From contig CAZWWS010000039.1 in assembly GCA_964637445.1 (NCBI GenBank), positions 1 to 23,927 on the forward strand: a DNA stretch of 23,927 nt, given 5' to 3'. A program made the translations under genes and the position numbers. Source of the DNA: M3 sp964637445 (GTDB taxonomy: Bacteria; Bacteroidota; Bacteroidia; Bacteroidales; Muribaculaceae). Shown here piece after piece: positions 15,433 to 23,328 of this stretch; the stretch's first letter is position 1, and each line of letters starts with the position of its first letter. Under the pieces are notes generated by a model. It made no database searches. It was given only the letters and a program-made list of their open reading frames with translations, and had not been told where the DNA came from.

Positions 15433-16731
15433 ATGGCTCGTAGGCGTATAAATGTTATTACGTTAGGTTGCTCAAAAAATTTAGTTGACTCTGAGCGAAT
15501 CCTAAATATGTTTGAGCAAGTCGGGTTTGATGCCTCTCATGAAGCCAAAACCGGTCGAGGAGACATTGTTGTCATAAATACTTGTGGCTTTATTGGTGAT
15601 GCCAAGGAAGAATCAATCAATACTATTCTGGAATATGCCAATGCCAAAAAGGGAGGAAAAATATCCGCGTTATATGTAATGGGATGTTTATCCCAAAGAT
15701 ATGAGAAAGAATTGCCTGCAGAAATTCCGGAGGTTGATGGTTGGTATGGCAAATTTAATTGGACTCAACTTGTTAGTGATTTATCAAACAGATTTCCTGC
15801 GGTTGCGACCTATGATAGAGTAATAACTACACCATCTCATTATGCGTATATTAAGATTGCTGAGGGGTGCAATCGTTTTTGTGCATTTTGTGCTATTCCG
15901 ATTATCACAGGACGATACACTTCTCGCCCAATTGAGGAAATCTTATCGGAGGTGAAATCTCTTGTAGCTCGCGGAGTTAAAGAGTTTAATGTCATAGCTC
16001 AAGACCTTTCAAGCTATGGTGTTGATATATATGGTGAGATGAGATTGGCTGAATTGGTCGATAGAATGTCGGATATCGATGGTGTGGAGTGGATACGTCT
16101 GCATTATGCTTATCCTGCCCAGTTCCCATTGGATATATTAGATGTAATGGCACGAAAAAAGAATGTATGCAAGTATCTTGATATTGCTTTGCAGCATTCA
16201 TCCGATGTCGTCCTAAATAATATGCGTCGCCATATCAGTAAAGCCGAAACTGAAGCATTGTTGTCAGAGATTCGCAGTAAAGTCCCAGGTATACATATTC
16301 GGACTACCCTTATGGTGGGCTATCCCGGAGAGGGAGACGCTGAGTTCGAAGAATTGAAAGCGTTTGTAAAAGAACAACGATTTGAAAGAATGGGTGCTTT
16401 TGCCTATTGTGAAGAAGAGGATACTTATGGGGCTCAGCATTTTGACGATGATATTCCATCTGAGACTAAACGCTCTCGACTTGATGAATTAATGAAGATT
16501 CAAGAAAAAATATCTCTTGAATGTAATGATTCAAAAATTGGAAAAACTTTGCGGGTTATAGTTGATCGAGAGGAAGATGAATATTATGTGGCACGTACTG
16601 AGTGGGATTCTCCGGAAGTAGACCAAGAGGTTCTCATAAAAAAAGACTCAAAATTGGAGAAAGGGTCGTTCTATAATGTTACAATTATACAAGCTCTGCC
16701 TTTTGACTTAATCGCAGAAGTCGCTAAATAA
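15433..16731 (+). CDS. rimO: Ribosomal protein uS12 methylthiotransferase RimO
   Basis: Radical-SAM enzyme that adds a methylthio group to a conserved aspartate of ribosomal protein uS12. The 432 residues show the family's three parts: N-terminal UPF0004 domain with auxiliary-cluster cysteines C13, C51 and C85 (LGCSKNLVDSE, NTCGFI, MGCLSQRY); radical-SAM domain with GCNRFCAFC at 145-153, so C146, C150 and C153 bind the SAM cluster; and a C-terminal TRAM domain in about the last 65 residues. QDLSSYGVD in the radical-SAM barrel favours RimO over the tRNA enzyme MiaB. It lies 3 nt after ftsY and one base before the next gene, so the three genes are probably cotranscribed. Confidence 0.96.
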   Translation: MARRRINVITLGCSKNLVDSERILNMFEQVGFDASHEAKTGRGDIVVINTCGFIGDAKEESINTILEYANAKKGGKISALYVMGCLSQRYEKELPAEIPEVDGWYGKFNWTQLVSDLSNRFPAVATYDRVITTPSHYAYIKIAEGCNRFCAFCAIPIITGRYTSRPIEEILSEVKSLVARGVKEFNVIAQDLSSYGVDIYGEMRLAELVDRMSDIDGVEWIRLHYAYPAQFPLDILDVMARKKNVCKYLDIALQHSSDVVLNNMRRHISKAETEALLSEIRSKVPGIHIRTTLMVGYPGEGDAEFEELKAFVKEQRFERMGAFAYCEEEDTYGAQHFDDDIPSETKRSRLDELMKIQEKISLECNDSKIGKTLRVIVDREEDEYYVARTEWDSPEVDQEVLIKKDSKLEKGSFYNVTIIQALPFDLIAEVAK

Positions 16732-16732
16732 G

Positions 16733-17788
16733 ATGTTTTCTGACAGAATAAAAAGAGGTATAGATAAGTGTATAAGAGAATATATTCCGTTTGTGATATA
16801 TTCAAAGCCAAATTTATCTGAAACCATATTTTTTTCAAATCCATCTCGTCCGATTGGGCAGAAAACTACTGACGACAAAAGGCAAGGTTTTGCTATTAAT
16901 CTGTTTAGTACAATGTCTGAACCATTCTTTATTGATAAAGAATGTGATATTGAAGCGACATTGAAACTTCCGGGCGTTATTAAAGATCTGCCTCAATTAT
17001 CTCCACATAAACAAAGCACAATTAAGGCTGATTATTTGATAAATGTAGAGAAAATTATTGCTAACCTTAAAGTTTACGGCGGAAAAACGGTCTTCTCTAA
17101 AGTTGTAGCCGGTAGATATGATAAAAGTTGGAGCGATGTTATCGATAAGTATTTTTGCTCGTTCCCGTCTGCATTTAGATTTGCTTACTATATTCCCGAA
17201 ACCGGATTTTGGTTGGCTGCAACACCTGAAATATTATTGAATAAGGAAGATGCCTCCTCTATATTCACTACGATGTCGCTTGCCGGGACACGGGATATAA
17301 GTCTATCTTCAGAAAAATGGGACTCCAAAAATATTGAGGAGCATGATATTGTGACAAGCTATATTGTGGATTCATTAGCCTCAATCGGTATAAATTCAGA
17401 AGTTAAGATGCCGGAGAATTTATTGTATGGCAATATCGAGCATCTGTGCAATCGAATAGAATGTAAATATACATCAGAGAATTTGTATGAAGTCGCAAAT
17501 CTGCTAAGTCCCACCCCGGCATTGGCAGGTTATCCGATGGAAAATGCGCTGAACGACATTGCCAAATTTGAATCTCATCCACGCTATTGTTATGGTGGAT
17601 ATGTCGCTATTCGTGATTCAGAAGGATTTTTTGCATATGTAAATTTGCGTTGCGTCCATTTCGATAAAAATGATTATTGCATTTATGGGGGAGGGGGCAT
17701 AACGGCGCAGTCAGATGCCAAATGCGAATGGCATGAAACAGAGGCCAAAATAGCGAAATTAAGAGATATCCTTGAAAATGTTGATTGA
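16733..17788 (+). CDS. menF: Isochorismate synthase-like chorismate-binding enzyme
   Basis: Chorismate-binding (MenF/TrpE/PabB) family member of 351 residues, close to the usual length of the short Bacteroidota isochorismate synthases, which convert chorismate to isochorismate for menaquinone. Visible: SKVVAGR at 122-128 with K123 at the place of the general-base lysine in isochorismate synthases, LAGTR at 183-187, EEHDIV at 202-207, GNIEHL at 233-238, LLSPTPALAGYP at 257-268, YCYGGYVAI, and a C-terminal GGGGI followed by EWHETEAK at 332-339, the Mg-binding region. The lysine favours isochorismate over anthranilate or aminodeoxychorismate synthesis, but these remain alternatives. It starts one base after rimO; no other men genes are in the window. 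A strong hairpin follows. Confidence 0.85.
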   Translation: MFSDRIKRGIDKCIREYIPFVIYSKPNLSETIFFSNPSRPIGQKTTDDKRQGFAINLFSTMSEPFFIDKECDIEATLKLPGVIKDLPQLSPHKQSTIKADYLINVEKIIANLKVYGGKTVFSKVVAGRYDKSWSDVIDKYFCSFPSAFRFAYYIPETGFWLAATPEILLNKEDASSIFTTMSLAGTRDISLSSEKWDSKNIEEHDIVTSYIVDSLASIGINSEVKMPENLLYGNIEHLCNRIECKYTSENLYEVANLLSPTPALAGYPMENALNDIAKFESHPRYCYGGYVAIRDSEGFFAYVNLRCVHFDKNDYCIYGGGGITAQSDAKCEWHETEAKIAKLRDILENVD

Positions 17789-17793
17789 ATAAT

Positions 17794-17827
17794 AAAAGCC
17801 GAAATGCGATTTTGCGTTTCGGCTTTT
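17794..17827. terminator. Bidirectional terminator between convergent genes
   Basis: AAAAGCCGAAATGC (17794-17807) pairs with GCGTTTCGGCTTTT (17814-17827): 14 pairs with one G-U, 6-nt loop. The A- and T-rich ends make it work on both strands, serving the menF-like gene (+) and the DUF1846 gene (-). Confidence 0.9.
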
Positions 17828-17845
17828 AATTTTTGAGGGATATGA

Positions 17846-19309
17846 CTATACTTTTCTCATTGGGTCGCAAGTCAGTCCAACTCCGAGTTTCTTGAATATT
17901 TTGCGATCTACCTCGCTGAGCATTACTGTAGAGTGAACTTGACATCCGTTCAATTTTGGCAATTGTTCAAGTGCGCAACGGCATCTCTCATCGTTGTTGC
18001 TAAGCATAGCCAATGCTACCAATACCTCGTCAGTATGAAGGCGAGGATTATTGCCATGAAGATATTCGACTTTCATTTTTTGAATCGGAGCAATCATTTC
18101 TTGTGGGATAAGTTTTACTTCGTGATCTATATCAGCAAGGTGCTTGATCGCATTAAGGATGAGTGCTGCGCTTGGTCCAAGAAGATCGCTTGTGCGCGAT
18201 GTGATTATTGTGCCATCATGAAGTTCAATAGCGGCAGAGGGTACTCCGGATTTTTCACGACGTTCGTGTGCGGCAACAGTTGTGCGACGGAAATCGGTGG
18301 TTAGTTTTGCTTGTTTTAGAATGAGTGCAATTTTGTTCACTTCATTCTCATTATTCCCTTTTGAAGCTAAATCACATAGAGCATAGTAGTATCTACGTAT
18401 GATTTCTTCATGAGCCGCTTTACGACAAACGTCTTCATCGCTCATGCAGAACCCAATCATGTTTACACCCATGTCGGTAGGGGATTTGTATGGACTTTCG
18501 CCATAAATACCTTCGAATAGGGCATTTAGCACCGGGAATATCTCGATGTCTCGATTATAATTGACTGCAATATCCCCATAAGCTTCAAGGTGGAACGGGT
18601 CAATCATATTTACATCGTTAAGATCGGCCGTTGCCGCCTCATACGCCATATTTACCGGATGTTTCAGTGGCAGATTCCACACCGGAAACGTTTCAAACTT
18701 AGCATATCCGGCTTTTATCCCTCGTTTGTTTTCGTGATATAATTGGCTTAAGCATACTGCCATCTTGCCACTTCCCGGACCTGGAGCAGTTACAACAACA
18801 AGCGGACGATGTGTCTCTACATAATCGTTCTTACCGAATCCTTCATCCGAGTCAATTAGAGCTACGTTGTTGGGATAACCATCAATAGTATAATGGTAAT
18901 ATACCTTAATGTCCAATCGCTCTAATCGTTTACGATAGGCATCGGCGCTTGATTGTCCGTTGTAATGGGTAATGACTACGCCACCTACATATAAACCCAC
19001 TTTTTCAAATTCGCCACGCAGACGGAGCACATCTTCATCGTAGGTAATGCCAAGGTCGCCACGCATCTTGTTTTTTTCGATATCGATGGCACTAATGACC
19101 ATCACCACCTCTGCATATTCTCGTAATTGCATGAGCATATGCAACTTGCTATCAGGCATAAAGCCCGGTAACACACGACTTGCATGATAGTCATCAAAAA
19201 GTTTACCTCCAAATTCGAGGTACAATTTATCTCCAAACTGAGCTATGCGCTTCTTAATATGTTCGGATTGTATCTTTAGATACTTATCGTTATCAAAACC
19301 TGTTTTCAT
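17846..19309 (-). CDS. DUF1846 family protein
   Basis: The 487 residues match the DUF1846 family (UPF0371) along the whole length; no biochemical role is assigned here. The start KTGFDNDKYLKIQSEHI is the family's usual N-terminus, which supports the ATG at 19309. The N-terminal half looks like a nucleotide-binding alpha/beta domain, with a P-loop-like PGPGSGK at 176-182 and VVVTAPG just before it; LYLEFGGKLFDDYHASRVLPGF at 29-50 (family signature) is also present. There is no signal peptide or membrane segment, so it should be cytoplasmic. It is transcribed alone and converges on the chorismate-binding enzyme gene, with a shared terminator. Its promoter candidate lies so close to the start codon that the mRNA may be nearly leaderless. 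Confidence 0.9.
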   Translation of the reverse strand: MKTGFDNDKYLKIQSEHIKKRIAQFGDKLYLEFGGKLFDDYHASRVLPGFMPDSKLHMLMQLREYAEVVMVISAIDIEKNKMRGDLGITYDEDVLRLRGEFEKVGLYVGGVVITHYNGQSSADAYRKRLERLDIKVYYHYTIDGYPNNVALIDSDEGFGKNDYVETHRPLVVVTAPGPGSGKMAVCLSQLYHENKRGIKAGYAKFETFPVWNLPLKHPVNMAYEAATADLNDVNMIDPFHLEAYGDIAVNYNRDIEIFPVLNALFEGIYGESPYKSPTDMGVNMIGFCMSDEDVCRKAAHEEIIRRYYYALCDLASKGNNENEVNKIALILKQAKLTTDFRRTTVAAHERREKSGVPSAAIELHDGTIITSRTSDLLGPSAALILNAIKHLADIDHEVKLIPQEMIAPIQKMKVEYLHGNNPRLHTDEVLVALAMLSNNDERCRCALEQLPKLNGCQVHSTVMLSEVDRKIFKKLGVGLTCDPMRKV

Positions 19310-19317
19310 ACGGACTA

Positions 19318-19349
19318 CAAAGTTAATATTTCTTCACAACCTTCACAAC
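19318..19349 (-). promoter_or_regulatory. Candidate promoter of the DUF1846 gene
   Basis: On the minus strand, GTTG (19349-19346) and TAACTTTG (19325-19318) lie 20 nt apart, the second matching TAnnTTTG exactly. Transcription would start around 19311-19314, only 2-5 nt before the ATG at 19309. Confidence 0.5.
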
Positions 19350-19469
19350 CAAACATCAAAAAAAGTCGTCCAAAAAATCGAAAAAAGTATTTGTTGATTA
19401 AGTTGAGTTGGTCAGAACAAATGGTTCGTGTTTGATGTTGTTATTGATAGAATAAATAAACTCATTATT

Positions 19470-20096
19470 ATGAAAAAGTCGTTTTTTATCGTTGCAATTT
19501 CATGTCTGATGCTCAGTTGTAGTCCATACACTCTCGTTAATAGTGAAACATACAATGATGCTGACCTTAGTGCATATAGCACGTTTCGCATTGTTACTCC
19601 TGATGAGGGAAAACTTCCTCCCGGAATGCAAATGGTAACATACTATAATATTGCGGCTGCTATCCGTGAACAAATGATAGAGAGAGGGTTTGTTGAAAAG
19701 GAAGATTCGCCACTATTAATAAATATAGGACTTACGATTCATCGTGAGATTGCTACCGAACCGGCATTGCCTCCGGGCTATTTCGTGCCTTCGTATGCAC
19801 CGGGGCCCGGCATTCCTCCACCTCCGGGCTATCATAGATATTTTATGTATCCGCGCAATTATTATTGGAATTCATATTATGCTAATGCTCGTGTGATAAC
19901 CGGAATATACAAAGAGGGTGTACTTACTATGGACATTATAAATATAGATAAAAAGCTACCGCTTTATTCGGCATCTGTAGCTGCTATTATCGATAATGGT
20001 CAAAGTCAATTTAGGAATCTGTCAGGCATTGCTGATGCCGTGCAAACGTTATTTAGTAAGTTTCCTGTTCCGTTACTTCAACAATATAGAAGCTGA
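19470..20096 (+). CDS. DUF4136-like lipoprotein
   Basis: A secreted lipoprotein of unknown function, 208 residues from the ATG at 19470 (the frame is open a little further upstream, but the signal peptide starts here). Residues 1-16 are a lipoprotein signal peptide (KKSFFIVAISCLMLS) with the acylated cysteine at 17. The rest fits the DUF4136 pattern: an N-terminal strand with DLSAYSTFRI, an IREQMIERGF helix and a strand LLINIGLTI, a segment GVLTMDIINI, and a C-terminal helix with the pattern of these small periplasmic or outer-membrane-anchored domains. Between the halves (about 98-140) there is an insertion rich in proline, glycine and aromatic residues (PPGYFVPSYAPGPGIPPPPG). No promoter box was found upstream. 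Confidence is high for a lipoprotein and moderate for the family. Confidence 0.78.
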   Translation: MKKSFFIVAISCLMLSCSPYTLVNSETYNDADLSAYSTFRIVTPDEGKLPPGMQMVTYYNIAAAIREQMIERGFVEKEDSPLLINIGLTIHREIATEPALPPGYFVPSYAPGPGIPPPPGYHRYFMYPRNYYWNSYYANARVITGIYKEGVLTMDIINIDKKLPLYSASVAAIIDNGQSQFRNLSGIADAVQTLFSKFPVPLLQQYRS

Positions 20097-20130
20097 TAAA
20101 TTAAGACTATTTAACGTGGTGAACTGCGAA

Positions 20131-20158
20131 TTGTTGCCCATGTATGTGTGTATATTTG
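20131..20158 (+). promoter_or_regulatory. Candidate promoter of the 78-residue gene
   Basis: TATATTTG at 20151-20158 matches TAnnTTTG; TTG at 20131-20133 lies 17 nt upstream as a partial -33 box. Transcription would start near 20165, 28 nt before the ATG at 20193. Confidence 0.45.
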
Positions 20159-20192
20159 TAACGTGAAAACAAACAAATAACTCTACCTCATC

Positions 20193-20429
20193 ATGGATAA
20201 ATCAATAGTAATAAGTTTGCATGTTATTAATACAATAAATGCTTTACCGGTTGAAGAACGTAATGCGATAGCACAAGCTCTTGCGTCAGAGATGATTTTA
20301 GGTGCAGATTTGTGTCATACTTTGTCGCCTATGCAAGAGATGCTATATTCAGTGATAAAATTCTATATACAGAAAGATTCGATAAGATATAAGCAATCTC
20401 AAGAAAGTACAGTCTTATGTGATCTATGA
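20193..20429 (+). CDS. Small protein of unknown function
   Basis: A 78-residue protein that I do not recognise as a named family. It is predicted mostly helical: a first helix SIVISLHVINTINALP, a second EERNAIAQALASEMILG, then LSPMQEMLYSVIKFYIQKD and a charged tail. It contains no signal peptide; the hydrophobic stretches are short and amphipathic rather than membrane-spanning. Reasons to think it is real: a good promoter candidate 35 nt upstream, a terminator hairpin right after its stop, and ordinary codon use. It stands alone between a lipoprotein gene and the convergent DUF5606 gene. The HVINTINALPVEER-type helix suggests a small protein-protein interaction module, but that is only an impression. 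Confidence 0.7.
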   Translation: MDKSIVISLHVINTINALPVEERNAIAQALASEMILGADLCHTLSPMQEMLYSVIKFYIQKDSIRYKQSQESTVLCDL

Positions 20430-20445
20430 ACTAAACACATCCAAA

Positions 20446-20485
20446 AAACGCGGGCAAAAGGTATCGACACCTTTTATCCGCGTTT
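20446..20485. terminator. Bidirectional terminator between convergent genes
   Basis: AAACGCGG (20446-20453) pairs with CCGCGTTT (20478-20485), and AAAAGGT (20456-20462) with ACCTTTT (20469-20475), with one G-U and one mismatch between the two blocks. On the minus strand six T follow, so it should end DUF5606 transcription well; on the plus strand the T run is shorter. Confidence 0.85.
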
Positions 20486-20506
20486 CTTATTCTATTCTTA
20501 GATTGA

Positions 20507-20935
20507 TTATTCAGCAGTTGTCTCTTCTTCACTTGGCTCGTTGTCGTTAGACCTGAAATCGTCAAGTCCGGCCGATACAAGAAGATTGTACCAATTAAAC
20601 ACTTTCTTTATGTCATTAGTGTAAACTCGTTCTTCATCGAAAGAGGGGAGTACTTCCTTGAAATAGGCTCTCACCTTGTTGTCGTCGCCTAAAGCCTTTA
20701 CGTCAACCTGTTTCCCGTTGTTGTTGCTCTTTATTGCTGCGAATACATCTACCAATGGAATATCATCCTCGGTGGTGTAAATAGCAATATCACCGAGTGA
20801 TATAACTTTATCGTGAGCATAGGCCGGTGCCCTTTTGCCTGTTGCAATGGCTTCTACTATTAGCATATTCTTCCCTTGGCTAACCAACTTGTAAAGCCCG
20901 GGGCGTCCTGATATTGAAAGAATAGTCTTTAACAT
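20507..20935 (-). CDS. DUF5606 domain protein
   Basis: A 142-residue cytoplasmic protein of the DUF5606 family, which is found in Bacteroidota; its role is not known. The N-terminal half (1-75) is a conserved beta-rich domain: MLKTILSISGRPGLYKLVSQ, KNMLIVEAI, KVISLGDIAIYT. The second half has helices with VRAYFKEVLPSFDEERVYTNDIKKVFNWYNLL, and the tail after about 128 is acidic and low in complexity (NEPSEEETTAE). It begins 92 bp from the divergent Yip1-like gene and ends in a terminator shared with the small unknown gene. It is a single-gene unit with its own -7 box. Confidence 0.85.
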   Translation of the reverse strand: MLKTILSISGRPGLYKLVSQGKNMLIVEAIATGKRAPAYAHDKVISLGDIAIYTTEDDIPLVDVFAAIKSNNNGKQVDVKALGDDNKVRAYFKEVLPSFDEERVYTNDIKKVFNWYNLLVSAGLDDFRSNDNEPSEEETTAE

Positions 20936-20970
20936 GTAATTTAGTTGTTTGAAAATTGATTTTACGACTG

Positions 20971-20978
20971 CAAAATTA
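20971..20978 (-). promoter_or_regulatory. Candidate -7 box of the DUF5606 gene
   Basis: The minus strand reads TAATTTTGC, matching TAnnTTTGC. Transcription would start near 20965, 30 nt before the ATG. No -33 TTTG is seen at the right distance. Confidence 0.5.
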
Positions 20979-21000
20979 GTACTTTTATTCCGATATTTAT

Positions 21001-21008
21001 TAACTTTG
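21001..21008 (+). promoter_or_regulatory. Candidate -7 box of the yip1-like/smpB pair
   Basis: TAACTTTG matches TAnnTTTG and ends 19 nt before the ATG at 21028. No clear -33 box. Together with the box at 20971-20978 it makes a compact divergent promoter region of 92 bp. Confidence 0.4.
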
Positions 21009-21027
21009 TCATTCCAAATTATGTAAA

Positions 21028-21576
21028 ATGTTAGACTTTCTCAAATATTTGTGTCAGCTGTTTGTCTCTCCGGGTAGGGGTTGGGAGGATATCTCATACT
21101 CTGGGAAGCCTTATAAACAATTAACCACAGAAGGTTTGTATCCGCTATTAGGTGTAGCGGCTCTCTCTGTATTTGTTGGATACTTTTACAATAACGAATA
21201 CACATTAGTTGATTTGCTTCAGCAATCGATTATTACATTCGTCAAATATTTTGTGACATTATATTTAGCTGGAATTCTATTTACGACATACGTCCATAAA
21301 ATGATTGATGGAGAGCTAAATGATAAGAAAAATTATACATTTATCATATATAACATCGCATTACTTGCGACGTATAGTACTATTGAAAATTGTCTGCCAA
21401 TCCAATTGGCATTTGTGAAATTTCTACCATTATATTCTGCGATAATAATTTGGAAAGGGACTCGATATATTGGAGTTAAACAAGATTCGATTTTGGAGTT
21501 TACTATATTGGGCGTTGCAGCCCTTATTGTTCCTCCATATGTTATCAGTTGGATATTTAACGCTATAATTCCGTAA
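21028..21576 (+). CDS. Yip1-like multi-pass membrane protein
   Basis: A 182-residue inner-membrane protein with about five hydrophobic segments (roughly 36-54, 66-87, 103-121, 126-142 and 156-180). The opening LKYLCQLFVSPGRGWEDI is typical of bacterial Yip1-domain proteins, where an N-terminal amphipathic helix with a proline-containing turn and a W-x-x-I precedes the membrane segments. No enzymatic motif or charged catalytic residue is evident. It precedes smpB by 8 nt, so both are probably on one transcript; a functional link is not implied by this alone. The function of bacterial Yip1 proteins is largely unknown. Confidence 0.78.
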   Translation: MLDFLKYLCQLFVSPGRGWEDISYSGKPYKQLTTEGLYPLLGVAALSVFVGYFYNNEYTLVDLLQQSIITFVKYFVTLYLAGILFTTYVHKMIDGELNDKKNYTFIIYNIALLATYSTIENCLPIQLAFVKFLPLYSAIIIWKGTRYIGVKQDSILEFTILGVAALIVPPYVISWIFNAIIP

Positions 21577-21584
21577 TTATAAAT

Positions 21585-22037
21585 ATGAACTTCAAGGAAA
21601 TTAATATAAAGAATAAACGAGCTACGTTCGATTATAATATAACAGATACATTTACAGCCGGAATCGTTCTTACCGGTACGGAAATTAAATCAATCAGATT
21701 AGGTAAAGCGAGTTTGGTTGATACTTTTTGCTATGTAAACAATCGTGAAGTATGGGTGAAAAACATGTATATTGCGGAATATTTTTATGGCACGTATAAT
21801 AATCATGAGGCTCGTAGAGATAGAAAATTATTATTACAGAAAAAAGAGATTGCCAAATTAGAAAAAAGCGGGAAAGAGAGTGGATATTCGATTGTACCTA
21901 TGCGACTATTTATAAATGACAGAGGATTAGCTAAACTTGTCATTGGTATAGGACGAGGTAAAAAAGAATACGACAAGCGACAATCAATAAAAGAGCGAGA
22001 AGACAAGCGTAATATTGCTCGAATGTTTGAAAAGTAG
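21585..22037 (+). CDS. smpB: SsrA-binding protein SmpB
   Basis: Partner of tmRNA in trans-translation: it binds the tRNA-like part of SsrA RNA and carries it to stalled ribosomes. The 150 residues show the beta-barrel core (INIKNKRATFDYNI; GTEIKSIRLGKASLVDTFC at 31-49, with the conserved G-T-E-I-K-S motif), the YNNHEARRDRKLLL RNA-contact segment at about 71-84, and the basic C-terminal tail KKEYDKRQSIKEREDKRNI that fits into the mRNA channel. Length and motifs are normal. No ssrA gene was recognised in the window. The stop is 5 nt from the end of the convergent methyltransferase gene, with no terminator hairpin in between. Confidence 0.97.
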   Translation: MNFKEINIKNKRATFDYNITDTFTAGIVLTGTEIKSIRLGKASLVDTFCYVNNREVWVKNMYIAEYFYGTYNNHEARRDRKLLLQKKEIAKLEKSGKESGYSIVPMRLFINDRGLAKLVIGIGRGKKEYDKRQSIKEREDKRNIARMFEK

Positions 22038-22042
22038 CACTA

Positions 22043-23242
22043 CTAACAAGGAGATGCGATAATCAATATACGTTCATTCTTGGTTGTTGTGACTCCAAAC
22101 AATTTTTTTGTTCCTCCATCTTTAATCTTTAGTCTCTTTTTTAAATCTTCAGCCGACATACAGAAGTTGCGTACGGCAACATTTATTGTGGGATAATCGC
22201 ATTTTACATTCTTAATGTTTCGTGAATTAAATGGGATTATTTGCTCAATAATATATTTATTCCCCGGAAAATCATTGACTATATCGGATGATAGGTATAG
22301 ATGAGTATTAGGGTGTAGTTTGCCTATCTCGTAGCGATGAGAAATTAACTTCAATGGAGCCACTTTCATTACTGATGGATATGGCTCATGCAATATCATG
22401 CTTATTTCAGGGCGTTTATAAGATGCTTCTGCCTCTTGCTCTTCAGTAGGGGTAAATACTATATCGTTTTTGTCGTTATCGGCTCCAATTGTTAGTGCAT
22501 GAACCATTGGTGATAGTGGCTTAATATCGTGGTCAAAATCAATAATGGCAACAATCTCTTTACATTCTTGCCGTGTACCGATTGCATATATTTCTGACAC
22601 GATGTTTAGCTCTCTGACTATTTGAGTTATGTCAAGCATTGGAGAGGCTTTTATAACCAATCTTTTGCACCTATTTTTTATTATTGGGAGCAAATCAACG
22701 ACATTAGGCATACACTCTGATAATGCAAATAGTCGTTGTCCGTTGGTACCTCGACGAGCCGGATCGATAAATATTGTATCATACAACTCTGTTGTACTTC
22801 GCAGAAAATTGGAGCAGTCATCACATATAACATTTATATTGTTTAAACCCAAAGTTGTTGAGTTATATTGTGCAGCCAATGCTACTTCTGGAGCAATCTC
22901 TATCGCAGTTACTTTTTGGACATTTTTAGCAATATGGAATGTATCGATACCTAAACCACAAGTCATATCCAAAACGAACTCGCCTCTGATAAATTCGGCA
23001 TGTCGCTCAGCTAACGCTTCTGAAGTGCATTGTTCCGAAGAAAGAATTGTTGGAAATATAAATCGATTGTTTTGCAATATTTTGGGTAACTTCTTTGATG
23101 CACGTTTGCGACACTCTATTTGCATTATCATTAGCTCAGAGTGTTCAAGCCCATGATATTTAAGCCTTAATCGAGTAGGATTATCATTGCGATGAGCCTC
23201 AATCCAACATATCATGTCGTCATTTAATTCCATATACATCAT
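22043..23242 (-). CDS. PG_1098-like class I SAM-dependent methyltransferase
   Basis: A 399-residue protein resembling the PG_1098 group of Bacteroidota, with a class I methyltransferase domain and a C-terminal THUMP-like region, which suggests RNA as substrate. SAM-binding motif I is LDMTCGLGID at 91-100; the acidic end of the second strand is AIEIAPEVA at about 113-121, and the catalytic-region strand ends in FIDPARRG at 158-165. The N-terminal 85 residues form a helical domain; residues after about 290 form the second, THUMP-like part. The start is ambiguous: M1, M2 and M4 are all possible, and M4 (MELNDD) is equally good. It is a single gene, convergent with smpB. The methyltransferase fold is certain; the RNA substrate is an inference. 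Confidence 0.85.
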   Translation of the reverse strand: MMYMELNDDMICWIEAHRNDNPTRLRLKYHGLEHSELMIMQIECRKRASKKLPKILQNNRFIFPTILSSEQCTSEALAERHAEFIRGEFVLDMTCGLGIDTFHIAKNVQKVTAIEIAPEVALAAQYNSTTLGLNNINVICDDCSNFLRSTTELYDTIFIDPARRGTNGQRLFALSECMPNVVDLLPIIKNRCKRLVIKASPMLDITQIVRELNIVSEIYAIGTRQECKEIVAIIDFDHDIKPLSPMVHALTIGADNDKNDIVFTPTEEQEAEASYKRPEISMILHEPYPSVMKVAPLKLISHRYEIGKLHPNTHLYLSSDIVNDFPGNKYIIEQIIPFNSRNIKNVKCDYPTINVAVRNFCMSAEDLKKRLKIKDGGTKKLFGVTTTKNERILIIASPC

Positions 23243-23276
23243 CTTGGGTAGTCGAGGTTGCTTGTGATTAAATATA

Positions 23277-23311
23277 AAATAAGACCGACTAAATTTTAGT
23301 CAGTCTTATTT
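23277..23311 (-). terminator. Terminator after pgk
   Basis: On the minus strand AAATAAGAC (23311-23303) pairs with GTCTTATTT (23285-23277), and a second block GACTAAA/TTTAGTC continues the stem after one mismatch. A T-rich stretch follows. It lies 18 nt after the pgk stop and before the methyltransferase gene. Confidence 0.8.
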
Positions 23312-23328
23312 ATAATATAGATTATGTA

